23,850 bases of DNA from a virus. This document shows, in pieces, positions 14,106 through 20,221 of this stretch (position 1 is its first letter; every line of letters starts with the position of its first letter). The notes under the pieces were generated by a model, which saw nothing but the letters and a program-made list of their open reading frames with translations, made no database searches and was not told where the DNA came from. The stretch covers positions 1-23,850 of IMG/VR virus record IMGVR_UViG_3300042945_003013; one strand, 5' to 3'. The position numbers and the translations under genes were made by a program.

Positions 14106-14134
14106 TTGACACGTTGTAGGGGATTCCCTACAAC
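14106..14134 (+). promoter_or_regulatory. Rightward early promoter with embedded palindromic operator
   Basis: TTGACA at 14106-14111 and TACAAC at 14129-14134 with a 17-nt spacer form a good sigma-70 promoter in the 175-nt gap before the right operon. The spacer and -10 hold a perfect inverted repeat, arms GTTGTAGGG / CCCTACAAC around GATT (14113-14134). Its inner 18 bp (14115-14132) read TGTAGGGGATTCCCTACA. The leftward promoter has the same TGTA-N3-GATT-N3-TACA design starting 3 nt after its -35. Confidence 0.8.
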
Positions 14135-14238
14135 CTCGCCCAACATCGACCACCGCGGTTGATGGAACCACATGGCGAGGGACGCGCCGATGGGACGAGC
14201 AAGGAAGCCAGCGGCCGGCCCGACGAAGGGAGGTCGAG

Positions 14239-14457
14239 ATGTTCAAGGACGAACGGAGTTCGCGGCTCGGGAAAACGGGCGGCGAGTTCGAGAAGCAAGC
14301 CGACCCGAATCTGATGCAGGTGCTCGCGGCCTGTGCGGTGATCAGGATGGAGTGGTCGGACGACGTTCGCGAAGCGCGGTGGCAGATGGCCCGCTTTCGT
14401 CAGCAGTCGGCCCACTGCCCGCCGGAGCTTCAAGAGATGCTTCGCGGCTCCGGCTGA
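14239..14457 (+). CDS. Small unknown protein, first gene of rightward early operon
   Basis: 72 residues from ATG 14239, chosen for the GGGAGG at 14226-14231. The frame has the strong third-position G/C bias expected of a real gene. The product is charged and helical (ADPNLMQVLAACAVIRMEWSDDVREARWQMARFRQQ), with no recognised domain. It is the first gene after the rightward promoter, about 100 nt downstream, the position where many phages encode a Cro- or N-like early regulator, but there is no motif to support either. Confidence 0.68.
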   Translation: MFKDERSSRLGKTGGEFEKQADPNLMQVLAACAVIRMEWSDDVREARWQMARFRQQSAHCPPELQEMLRGSG

Positions 14458-14891
14458 TCGACGCCGCCATCGCGGCGTGTGCAGACACGCTCGGCAGGCT
14501 TCACCGGTGCAAGGGATGCCGCGAGGTGCTGCCGCTCGCGGAGTCGATGCGGATGCCGATCGAGCGACGGCTCGACCTGGGCGACAACCTCGCGGCCTAT
14601 GACGTGATCGTCGAGGGACGCGACCGGCTCACCGCGATCCTGCCGGAGTTGGGTGTCGTGCTGGTCGACGACCCGGCTGCAATCGACAGGCTTCGCGAGC
14701 TCGAGCGGCAGAAGCCCCGCTACGGGGCAGAGCCCATCATCGCCGGCGGCAGGCAGGCCGGCGAGCAAGTCAACCAGGAGACCGCGGGCTCGGAAGCCAG
14801 CGGGAAGGAGTGCCGGAGGATCGGCACATGCAAAGGAGCGTGCCCGCGAGCCACGGGTGGCCAGCGGGGAGGGAGGAACGAGGCGTGCTGA
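14379..14891 (+). CDS. Unknown early protein with CxxC motif (start uncertain)
   Basis: The frame is clearly coding from about 14460 (high third-position GC). The start is uncertain: GTG 14379 overlaps the upstream gene by 79 nt, a CTG at 14454 overlaps its stop, and GTG 14526 lies inside the coding part. None has a good ribosome binding site. The product contains LHRCKGCREVLPLAE, where CKGC is a possible metal site, then an alpha/beta stretch (AAYDVIVEGRDRLTAILPELGVVLVDDPAAIDRLRELERQ), and ends in a Gly/Arg/Cys-rich tail. No family recognised. It overlaps the CsrA-like gene by 7 nt. Confidence 0.6.
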   Translation: MADGPLSSAVGPLPAGASRDASRLRLIDAAIAACADTLGRLHRCKGCREVLPLAESMRMPIERRLDLGDNLAAYDVIVEGRDRLTAILPELGVVLVDDPAAIDRLRELERQKPRYGAEPIIAGGRQAGEQVNQETAGSEASGKECRRIGTCKGACPRATGGQRGGRNEAC

Positions 14892-15115
14892 TTCTGAGCA
14901 GGAAGATCGACGAGGGCGTGACTGTGACCGGCCCCGACGGGCGTGAGTGGCACGTGATGGTCTGCGGAATCCGCAATGCGTGCGGGGAGCATCCATCCGT
15001 GAAGCTCGGGTTCACCGCGGACAGGGACATCCACGTGCGTCGGGACGAACTGAAGACGCTGCACGTCACCACGGAGGGAGGGGCCAATGATGCCGACGTC
15101 GATTCGGACGTTTGA
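14885..15115 (+). CDS. csrA: CsrA-like RNA-binding translational regulator
   Basis: 76 residues from GTG 14885, with GGGAGG at 14871-14876. The N-terminus (M-LILSRKIDEGVTV, start codon read as M) matches the first strand of CsrA (MLILTRRVGE), and the later segment SVKLGFTADRDIHVRRDEL matches the CsrA pattern of a strand followed by V-x-R-x-E. The domain is somewhat long because of an inserted loop around GPDGREWHVM and NACGEHP. CsrA dimers bind GGA motifs in mRNA leaders and control translation and stability. A phage copy could regulate its own early mRNAs or host mRNAs. Confidence 0.85.
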   Translation: MLILSRKIDEGVTVTGPDGREWHVMVCGIRNACGEHPSVKLGFTADRDIHVRRDELKTLHVTTEGGANDADVDSDV

Positions 15116-15311
15116 CAGGCGGACCTCGGAGGGGCGGTTGAGCTACCGCTACGCCAAGGCCGTGCAGGTGGTGAGGGCCGCAGAGCAGCTCGTGCATGAG
15201 ATGCGGCACACGGGACAGAAGGGTGTCTACGAGATCAAGCCCGAGGTCGTGCTTCGGTTGTGCAGTGCAATCGACGACCACCGGGACCAGGGAGGTGACC
15301 AATGGGACTGA
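15087..15311 (+). CDS. Small helical early protein
   Basis: 74 residues from ATG 15087, with the strong GGAGGGAGG just upstream. It overlaps the CsrA-like gene by 29 nt and the ATPase gene by 10 nt. The sequence is basic at the start (SIRTFDRRTSEGRLSYRYAK) and helical afterwards (AVQVVRAAEQLVHEMRH). No family recognised. Placement directly before the recombination ATPase suggests a partner or accessory protein. Confidence 0.68.
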   Translation: MMPTSIRTFDRRTSEGRLSYRYAKAVQVVRAAEQLVHEMRHTGQKGVYEIKPEVVLRLCSAIDDHRDQGGDQWD

Positions 15312-16243
15312 AGATCGTTCGTGGGAAGCAGCGTCCGCCGCTGCGGGTCGTGGTGTACGGGGTCGAGGGCATCGGGAAGACGACGCTCGTGTCGCAGTTC
15401 CCAAAGCCGATCATCCTCGACACCGAGGATGGATCGTCGCACCTGGATGTTGACCGCGTGCCGTGCCGCACGATGGCCGACCTCCAGGGGGCCATGCACT
15501 CGCTCGTCCGGGATCCCGAGGGCTACCAGACGGTCGTGGTCGACTCGGCTGACTGGGCCGAACGGATGGCCCAGGAGCAGTTGCTGGGCGACGAGAAGAA
15601 GGACTCGATCGAGCAGTTCGGGTTCGGAAAGGGCTACGTGATGCTGGCCGAAAGGCTGTCGCGGATCCTCGACCTCGCCGACCAGCTGCTCGCCCGCGGC
15701 CTGAACGTGGTCTGGGTGGCTCACGCCAAGGTGGTGCGTGTGAGCCCGCCAGACCAGACCGACGGCTTCGATCGGTACGAACTGAAGATGCACAAGCAAG
15801 TCGCGCCGCTGTTCAAGGAGTGGTGTGACCTGCTGCTGTTCTTGAACTACCGCACGATCGTCACCGAGGGCGACGACGGCCGCATGAAGGGCCGCGGCGG
15901 CAAGGAGCGGATCATGTACGCCCAGAGGTCGGCGGCATGGGACGCGAAGAACCGGTTCGGCCTGCCGGAGTCGATGCCGATGTCGATCGACACGCTGCGG
16001 CCGCTGTTCACGGGCACGGCCCCGGCGGCCCAGGCCACGGCCGAACCGCCCCTGCACGAGCGGATGGCGGCGTTCATCTCCGACGCGAAGACCGTGAGGG
16101 TGCTCGGCACCGTGGGCGACAAGATCGACGCCTACGAATCCGACGGCCAGCTGACGGCCGACCAGGCCGACGCCCTGCGGGCGGCCATCGCGGCCCGGCA
16201 CGACGCGATCGAGCCGAAGGAGGTGGCCGATGGCGTGGCATGA
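15302..16243 (+). CDS. RecA-like P-loop ATPase, phage recombination protein (Sak4-type)
   Basis: 313 residues from ATG 15302. Walker A is G20-VEGIGKTT28 and a hydrophobic Walker B, TVVVDS, follows at 77-82. Further conserved segments include VWVAHAKVVR near 142-151 and a DLLLFLNYR strand near 176-184. This is the pattern of the AAA/RecA-fold ATPases used by phages for single-strand annealing or recombination, normally beside an SSB. Here the SSB-like gene follows one gene later. The C-terminal 60 residues are an acidic tail region that could bind partners. The Sak4 name is by family resemblance. Confidence 0.82.
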   Translation: MGLKIVRGKQRPPLRVVVYGVEGIGKTTLVSQFPKPIILDTEDGSSHLDVDRVPCRTMADLQGAMHSLVRDPEGYQTVVVDSADWAERMAQEQLLGDEKKDSIEQFGFGKGYVMLAERLSRILDLADQLLARGLNVVWVAHAKVVRVSPPDQTDGFDRYELKMHKQVAPLFKEWCDLLLFLNYRTIVTEGDDGRMKGRGGKERIMYAQRSAAWDAKNRFGLPESMPMSIDTLRPLFTGTAPAAQATAEPPLHERMAAFISDAKTVRVLGTVGDKIDAYESDGQLTADQADALRAAIAARHDAIEPKEVADGVA

Positions 16244-16448
16244 CGGATCGCCGTGGCGGAACCGCTACAAGTCGCGCGAGGTGACCGCGGCGGAGCGGCT
16301 CGCGGAGGTGGAGAAGAAATGCAGGGCCGGTGACCTCGGGCTCCACGAAGCCCTGGTCGCCGCCCATGCGATCGGGATCGAGCACGGCCGGGCGACCCCG
16401 GCCGTCACGGGGATCGGTGAGACACATACCCAAGAGGTGCAGACATGA
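16230..16448 (+). CDS. Small early protein between ATPase and SSB
   Basis: 72 residues from ATG 16230, with AAGGAGG 7 nt upstream. The middle (TAAERLAEVEKKCRAGDLGLHEALVAAHAIGIEHGR) is helical with one Cys, and the C-terminus is Thr/Glu-rich. It overlaps both neighbours. No family is recognised, but tight coupling to the recombination ATPase and the SSB-like gene suggests it works with them. Confidence 0.68.
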   Translation: MAWHDGSPWRNRYKSREVTAAERLAEVEKKCRAGDLGLHEALVAAHAIGIEHGRATPAVTGIGETHTQEVQT

Positions 16449-16927
16449 GATTTGACCATTTTGACCAGGCGTTCGAGGCGGCGGATGAGCTGCTCCCGGA
16501 CGGCGTCCACGAGTGCGAGATCACGAAGCGGAAGCGGTGGGAGGCCAAGGACGGCAGCCGATCGGCCCTGATCATCACGCTGACGCCGGTCGAGGGCACT
16601 TGCCAGCCGGTTGAGAAGTGGCTGGACCCGACCAACAAGCGGGACCACAAGGCGGCGATGCAGCTAGCGGACGCGATCGGCCTCCCGCGGGATGCGGACT
16701 TCGACGACGCGATCATCGGCCGCCGGGTGCAGATCACGACGGCCAGGGGCGTGAAGAAGACCACCGGCGAGACGGTGGTCTACGTCGACGCCTTCGCCGC
16801 CTCGTCGGCCCCTGCCTTCGAGCAGTTCCGCGAGCCGGTGGCCGAGAAGCCTGTGGTCAACCGGACGCCGACCCAGCGGGCCGACGCGGCCTCCGGCACG
16901 ATGCCCAACGACGACATCCCATTCTGA
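16445..16927 (+). CDS. Single-stranded DNA-binding protein (DUF669-like)
   Basis: 160 residues from ATG 16445 (ATGA overlap). The N-terminal 110 residues are rich in beta-strand segments with aromatic and basic positions (GVHECEITKRKRWEAKDGSRSALIITLTPVEG, RRVQITTARGVKKTTGETVVYVDAF), fitting an OB-type SSB. The C-terminus ends in acidic DDIPF, the tip by which SSBs recruit other replication proteins, after a flexible Ala/Pro-rich linker. It would protect ssDNA during recombination or replication, consistent with the ATPase upstream. Confidence 0.78.
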   Translation: MRFDHFDQAFEAADELLPDGVHECEITKRKRWEAKDGSRSALIITLTPVEGTCQPVEKWLDPTNKRDHKAAMQLADAIGLPRDADFDDAIIGRRVQITTARGVKKTTGETVVYVDAFAASSAPAFEQFREPVAEKPVVNRTPTQRADAASGTMPNDDIPF

Positions 16928-16935
16928 GGTGACAC

Positions 16936-17187
16936 ATGGCAACGGTCCACAAGATCGAGGTCTACGGCTGCAACGTGACCACCTACGCGAAGGAGGGCGA
17001 GGCCCTCGACGTGCACGGCGTGCCGATGGTGCAGCTGCGGCACGGCACGATCGTGAAGCCGGACGGATTCCACGCCAGCCTCGCGGACGCGAGTCGGGAG
17101 GCGGCCGACAAGATCGACGCGATCCGCGAGCAGCTCGCGGAGCGAGCCGCGGAGCTGCGGAAGGAGGCGGACGCATGGAATGGGTGA
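16936..17187 (+). CDS. Small unknown protein
   Basis: 83 residues from ATG 16936, with GAGGTG at 16926-16931. The N-terminal half looks beta-rich (IEVYGCNVTTYAKEGEALDVHGVPMVQL), and the C-terminal half is one long charged helix (DKIDAIREQLAERAAELRKEADAW), likely a coiled coil. The family is not recognised. It overlaps the next gene by 13 nt. Confidence 0.68.
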   Translation: MATVHKIEVYGCNVTTYAKEGEALDVHGVPMVQLRHGTIVKPDGFHASLADASREAADKIDAIREQLAERAAELRKEADAWNG

Positions 17188-17417
17188 GCCGGCAAGGCCA
17201 GACCGCGATCGGCATCCGCTCGGCGATCGAGATCGTCTGCGGCCGACTGGAGTACCTCGCCAAGAAGCGGCCGGACAACCCCCGGCTGCTGATCGAGGAG
17301 GCCCTGGAGTACGCCCGGCGGGTGCGGTCGTGGGTGGTTGAGAACGAGCCGCCACCGCCGCCTCGGGTGCCAAATCGGGACCGCCACGGGAAGCCCGGAC
17401 CAATGTCGGACGGGTGA
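17175..17417 (+). CDS. Small helical protein with Pro-rich tail
   Basis: 80 residues from ATG 17175, with AAGGAGG 7 nt upstream inside the previous gene. The product has two helical segments (QTAIGIRSAIEIVCGRLEYLAKK and PRLLIEEALEYARRVRSWVVENE) followed by a PPPPPR tail. No recognised domain. Coupling with the neighbouring small genes indicates joint expression in the early operon. Confidence 0.68.
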   Translation: MEWVSRQGQTAIGIRSAIEIVCGRLEYLAKKRPDNPRLLIEEALEYARRVRSWVVENEPPPPPRVPNRDRHGKPGPMSDG

Positions 17418-17458
17418 GCAGGGGCTGGGAACGGCGAAGACACGAAGGAGCGTGAGTC

Positions 17459-17608
17459 ATGCCAGCGGTCAATCGGATCGACGTCGAGCGGGTGCGGCAG
17501 CTGCTCCGCCAGGGCAGCACGCAGAAGCAGATTTGCGAGAGGCTCGGGATCAACAAGTGCAGCGTTTCGCTGATCGCCAGGGCGATGAGGCAGGAGGCCA
17601 AGACATGA
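17459..17608 (+). CDS. Tiny helix-turn-helix protein (49 aa)
   Basis: This short gene starts at ATG 17459 with AGGAG 8 nt upstream and ends in an ATGA overlap with the next gene. It is almost only a trihelical HTH: VERVRQLLRQGSTQKQICERLGINKCSVSLIARAMRQ, like the DNA-binding end of resolvases. It could be a small regulator. The clean ribosome binding site and overlap support translation. Confidence 0.65.
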   Translation: MPAVNRIDVERVRQLLRQGSTQKQICERLGINKCSVSLIARAMRQEAKT

Positions 17609-17925
17609 GCGACTACTACCCACAGACCATCGACTACGGGCCGCTGTTCCAAGCACCGAAGGCGAGGGCCACAGACCCGGCGACGTCGCACGCGGCCGCG
17701 AAGCGGGCCGCCTCGACGGCTGGAGGGCACCGCGAGGCCATCGTCGAGGCCCTGGCGGCCGGACCCGCCGGCCAGACCGAGATCGCCCGGCGGGCCGGGC
17801 TGACGGTGGCCGCGGTGTCGAAGCGGCTCAAGGAGCTGCGGGACGCCGGCAGGATCGAGCGGTTTGGCGAGTGCCGGTCGGGGACAGGCGGGCGTGAGGC
17901 GATGTATCGGAGGGTATTCAAGTGA
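17605..17925 (+). CDS. Winged helix-turn-helix DNA-binding protein
   Basis: 106 residues from ATG 17605. After a 35-residue N-terminus (YGPLFQAPKARATDPATSHAA), a winged helix is visible: HREAIVEALAAGPAGQTEIARRAGLTVAAVSKRLKELRDAGRIERFG, then a wing. This is like MarR- or ArsR-type domains. Phages often carry such proteins as operon regulators. A good coding bias and coupled start support it. The ligand or target site is unknown. Confidence 0.78.
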   Translation: MSDYYPQTIDYGPLFQAPKARATDPATSHAAAKRAASTAGGHREAIVEALAAGPAGQTEIARRAGLTVAAVSKRLKELRDAGRIERFGECRSGTGGREAMYRRVFK

Positions 17926-18335
17926 GTTGTGCAATTGGTGCTGAGTTTGAGCGGAAGGCCAGCGAGATCTGCGAACTGCTTGGTTATCAGGTCATCGAAC
18001 CAGCGAAACAAAACCATGCACACTGGGATCGGCTCATTAACGGGCACCGAACGCAGATCAAGAAGCGATGGATCGACCCATTCAGCCCCAATCGCGTTCG
18101 TCTTATCACGGGCATGTCGTCTTCGGTGATCGTTTGCACGACCCAAGACGTTGATGCGTTTGCGATTTTCTGGGGAGACGACTGGTACGTCTTTCCTGCT
18201 GATCGTGTTGCCGACCGGAACGGCGTCATTCGGAACAACATTCATATGCCTGCATTGGCGGCATTTAGGGACCGCTGGGACGTGCTTGATGGGTCGCGAA
18301 TTGACTACGACAGGCAAACCGAGTTTGGTTTTTGA
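17922..18335 (+). CDS. PD-(D/E)XK-type nuclease-like protein, QxK variant
   Basis: 137 residues from GTG 17922 (GTGA overlap). A restriction-endonuclease-like core is suggested by Glu8/Glu10 in the first helix, Asp36 (HWDRLING), and Gln45-x-Lys47 on the following strand (TQIKK), the spacing of D-(Q/E)xK sites as in Mrr-like enzymes. The region after it, GMSSSVIVCTTQDVDAFAIFWGDDWYVFPADRVA, fits the later strands. The gene is clearly poorer in GC than its neighbours and uses different codons, suggesting a recent arrival. It could cut DNA in recombination, exclusion or host takeover. The active site is inferred, not proven. Confidence 0.6.
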   Translation: MSCAIGAEFERKASEICELLGYQVIEPAKQNHAHWDRLINGHRTQIKKRWIDPFSPNRVRLITGMSSSVIVCTTQDVDAFAIFWGDDWYVFPADRVADRNGVIRNNIHMPALAAFRDRWDVLDGSRIDYDRQTEFGF

Positions 18336-18416
18336 TGAATGGATGTGCGAATGGCCGGTGACACCTCGGCACCTACTTACACTGAAATTATGTCCAGTGA
18401 TGAGGAGAGAAGCGGC

Positions 18417-18665
18417 ATGATCCAACCGGAAGCATTTTTGACGCGGCAGGAGATCGCCGAACGGTGCCGCGTCTCGCCAGGGACGCTCGCCAACTGGGCG
18501 GTGGCTGGTCGAGGCCCAAGGCCCACACGGTTCGGCGGATGCGTCAGGTACTCGATCCGCGAGTACGAGAAGTGGTGTGCCGACCCGGAGCGGTACGAGG
18601 CCGAGACGTTGGCCATGCGGAAGTCGTCCAAGAGGCGTCAGAAGGCCACACATAAAGGGGTTTGA
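18417..18665 (+). CDS. MerR/excisionase-type helix-turn-helix protein
   Basis: 82 residues from ATG 18417, chosen because GGAGAGA at 18404-18410 is 6 nt away; earlier ATGs at 18339 and 18390 lack this. The first 55 residues, FLTRQEIAERCRVSPGTLANWAVAGRGPRPTRFGGCVRYSIREYEKWC, form the standard small HTH used by AlpA/excisionase and phage DNA-binding proteins. The basic tail (RKSSKRRQK) may also contact DNA. It lies directly before the replication gene. Confidence 0.78.
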   Translation: MIQPEAFLTRQEIAERCRVSPGTLANWAVAGRGPRPTRFGGCVRYSIREYEKWCADPERYEAETLAMRKSSKRRQKATHKGV

Positions 18666-18668
18666 GCG

Positions 18669-19448
18669 ATGGCAAGGAAAGCCGACAGCCACCACGTTTT
18701 GCCGCTGTTTTGCGACGACCTGATCGCGTCATGCGTCGATATGACGCCGGCGTGCTTCGGGGCGTACATGCGGCTGCTGTGCTACGCCTGGACCCGTGGC
18801 GGCATCCCGGACAATCAGGCCGCTTGCGGCCGCATCGCCGGCGGCCTGGAGCCGGATGACTGGCAGCAGATCCGCGAGCGGCTGACCGTCCTCGAAGACG
18901 GACGTCTGAGCCACGACCGCCTGGAGCGTGAGCGGGTGGCGGTGGCCGACATCCGCGAGGAACGCGCGAAGGCAGGCAAGGCGGGCGGGGAAGCAAAGGC
19001 CAGGAATCTAGCAAACGCCAAGCAAGCGTCTAGCAAACATCTAGCAAATGCCAAGCAAACAGGTAGCAAAAGTGTAGCCCCTTATCCTTCCCTTATCCTA
19101 GAAGAGAACACACACACACACACGGCGGCGGGCGACGAGTTTCGCCAGCCAGGATGGGCGGCCGACGAGTGGCAGCAGTTCGTGGCCGAGTGGAACGCCA
19201 CCGGCCGGGCTGTGCCCTGGACAGCCCTCGGGCCGCCTTCGACGTGGGTGGACTACGCCGCGTCCCCGGGATGGCTCGGGCGGGCGCGTGAGGCGATGGC
19301 GCGGCTGCCGTCGTGCCAGTGGTTCGAGCAATCGCTCGCCGTCACCCGGTTCTTCGACTACGTGGATCGGATCTTGGCGGGTGAGTTCGACAACGCCAAG
19401 TCGAGAGCAGGCACGAGGGGTCGCCAAATGGCAGGAGGAAATCTATGA
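18669..19448 (+). CDS. DUF1376 (YdaU-like) replication protein, probable initiator
   Basis: 259 residues from ATG 18669. Residues 10-90 match the DUF1376 pattern: a PLF-x-DD start, MTPACFGAYMRLLCYAWTRGGIPD, and a W-x-x-I-(x)-RL-(x)-VL ... RLSHDRLERER region. This domain is common in phage replisome organisers. A low-complexity linker (about 100-155) with Ala/Lys/Ser/Gln repeats separates it from a C-terminal domain (160-259) that may contact a helicase loader. The linker DNA carries 11-bp repeats (see 19008-19082), as in phage initiator genes that contain their own origin. The gene overlaps the next by ATGA. Confidence 0.78.
   Translation: MARKADSHHVLPLFCDDLIASCVDMTPACFGAYMRLLCYAWTRGGIPDNQAACGRIAGGLEPDDWQQIRERLTVLEDGRLSHDRLERERVAVADIREERAKAGKAGGEAKARNLANAKQASSKHLANAKQTGSKSVAPYPSLILEENTHTHTAAGDEFRQPGWAADEWQQFVAEWNATGRAVPWTALGPPSTWVDYAASPGWLGRAREAMARLPSCQWFEQSLAVTRFFDYVDRILAGEFDNAKSRAGTRGRQMAGGNL
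19008..19082 (+). repeat. 11-bp iteron array, probable replication origin
   Basis: Six 9-mers related to CTAGCAAAC start at 19008, 19019, 19030, 19041, 19052 and 19063, exactly 11 bp apart; a seventh, weaker copy (GTAGC) starts at 19074. Two CCTTATCCT copies follow at 19080 and 19091, again 11 bp apart, and then a CA repeat (19108-19123). The 11-bp period is not a multiple of 3, so protein repeat selection does not explain it; this points to a DNA-level element. Placement inside the initiator gene, as in lambdoid O genes, suggests the origin with initiator binding sites and an easily melted flank. Confidence 0.7.
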
Positions 19449-19960
19449 GGACGTGGGATCAAAACAAGTTGGCCATGAACCAGCTCTGGCCGCAGTGCCA
19501 GTGGTCGGACGAGGAGCGACGTCTGCTGAACGACGACCTCGGCGGCCTCGACCAGGACACGCTCTACGATGCCCTGCGGAACGTGAAGCGGACCCGCGAC
19601 ACGCTCTACCCGCAGTTGCCGTGGATCTTGCAAGCGTATCGGGAGCTGCACTCGGCCAAGAAGCAGGCTGCTTCGTCACGCAAGCCCATGGAGCGTCACA
19701 AGGCGGTGCATGTTGACGCTGACGAATCGAAGCGGCTTGCGTCTGAGTTCGTGAGCATGATCGACGATGCAACGCCATCCGATTTCGGAATGATCGAAGG
19801 GCTTGTGCTCGACAAGGTCGAAGGACTGAAGATCGACATGCTTCCGGCCCACAAGGTGCTCATGTACGCCCGCAAGCGGCTGCTCGGGCAAGAGGCCATG
19901 TTCGGCCGCATCACCAGCGACGGGGAAGTCGATCCCATCGCATTCGGGAAGGCGTCATGA
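19445..19960 (+). CDS. Helical protein next to the initiator, possible replication partner
   Basis: 171 residues from ATG 19445 (ATGA overlap). The sequence starts WDQNKLAMNQLWPQCQWSDEERRLL and continues with helical stretches (LVLDKVEGLKIDMLPAHKVLMYARKRLLG). It has no P-loop and no metal-binding motif, so it is not a classical DnaC-type loader. Position directly after the initiator gene makes a loader-adaptor or replisome accessory plausible, but the family is not recognised. Confidence 0.7.
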   Translation: MRTWDQNKLAMNQLWPQCQWSDEERRLLNDDLGGLDQDTLYDALRNVKRTRDTLYPQLPWILQAYRELHSAKKQAASSRKPMERHKAVHVDADESKRLASEFVSMIDDATPSDFGMIEGLVLDKVEGLKIDMLPAHKVLMYARKRLLGQEAMFGRITSDGEVDPIAFGKAS

Positions 19961-20217
19961 AGTGGAACAGCATCGAAGCCCAGCCACGGGACCGCCATGG
20001 CCGCGTCCAGCTGGCACCGCGGCAACGGGACGTCGTGGCGGCGATCCGCCGGCTCGCGAAGGAGCACGGCTACCCGCCGACCATCCGCGAGCTCGGCGAC
20101 GACCTGGGGATCACAGGGCCGAACGGCGTCAAGCAGCACCTACGGCTGCTGGCCCGCAAGGGCTGGGTCACGTGGGAAGAGGGCAAGGCCAGGACACTCC
20201 GGGTTGTGGGAGGATGA
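19957..20217 (+). CDS. LexA-type DNA-binding domain without peptidase
   Basis: 86 residues from ATG 19957 (ATGA overlap). Residues 19-72 follow the LexA N-terminal winged HTH: LAPRQRDVVAAIRRLAKEHGYPPTIRELGDDLGITGPNGVKQHLRLLARKGWV, comparable to the LTPRQ-EVL...GYPPT-EIA...SPN-V--HL--L--KG pattern. The second half of LexA, the self-cleaving S24 peptidase, is missing. It therefore cannot be cleaved in the SOS response in the normal way and may act as a stable repressor or antagonist at LexA-like sites. Confidence 0.8.
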   Translation: MKWNSIEAQPRDRHGRVQLAPRQRDVVAAIRRLAKEHGYPPTIRELGDDLGITGPNGVKQHLRLLARKGWVTWEEGKARTLRVVGG

Positions 20218-20221
20218 GGGT

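Noticed and set aside
14172-14378. Longer reading of the gene at 14379 from ATG 14172, with an AT-hook-like GRARKP motif
   Set aside because: No ribosome binding site and it overlaps a gene with a strong one (14239); only the later part of the frame shows good coding bias.
19008-19123. CRISPR-like array
   Set aside because: Repeats are only 9-11 bp with no spacers of constant length and lie within a coding gene.
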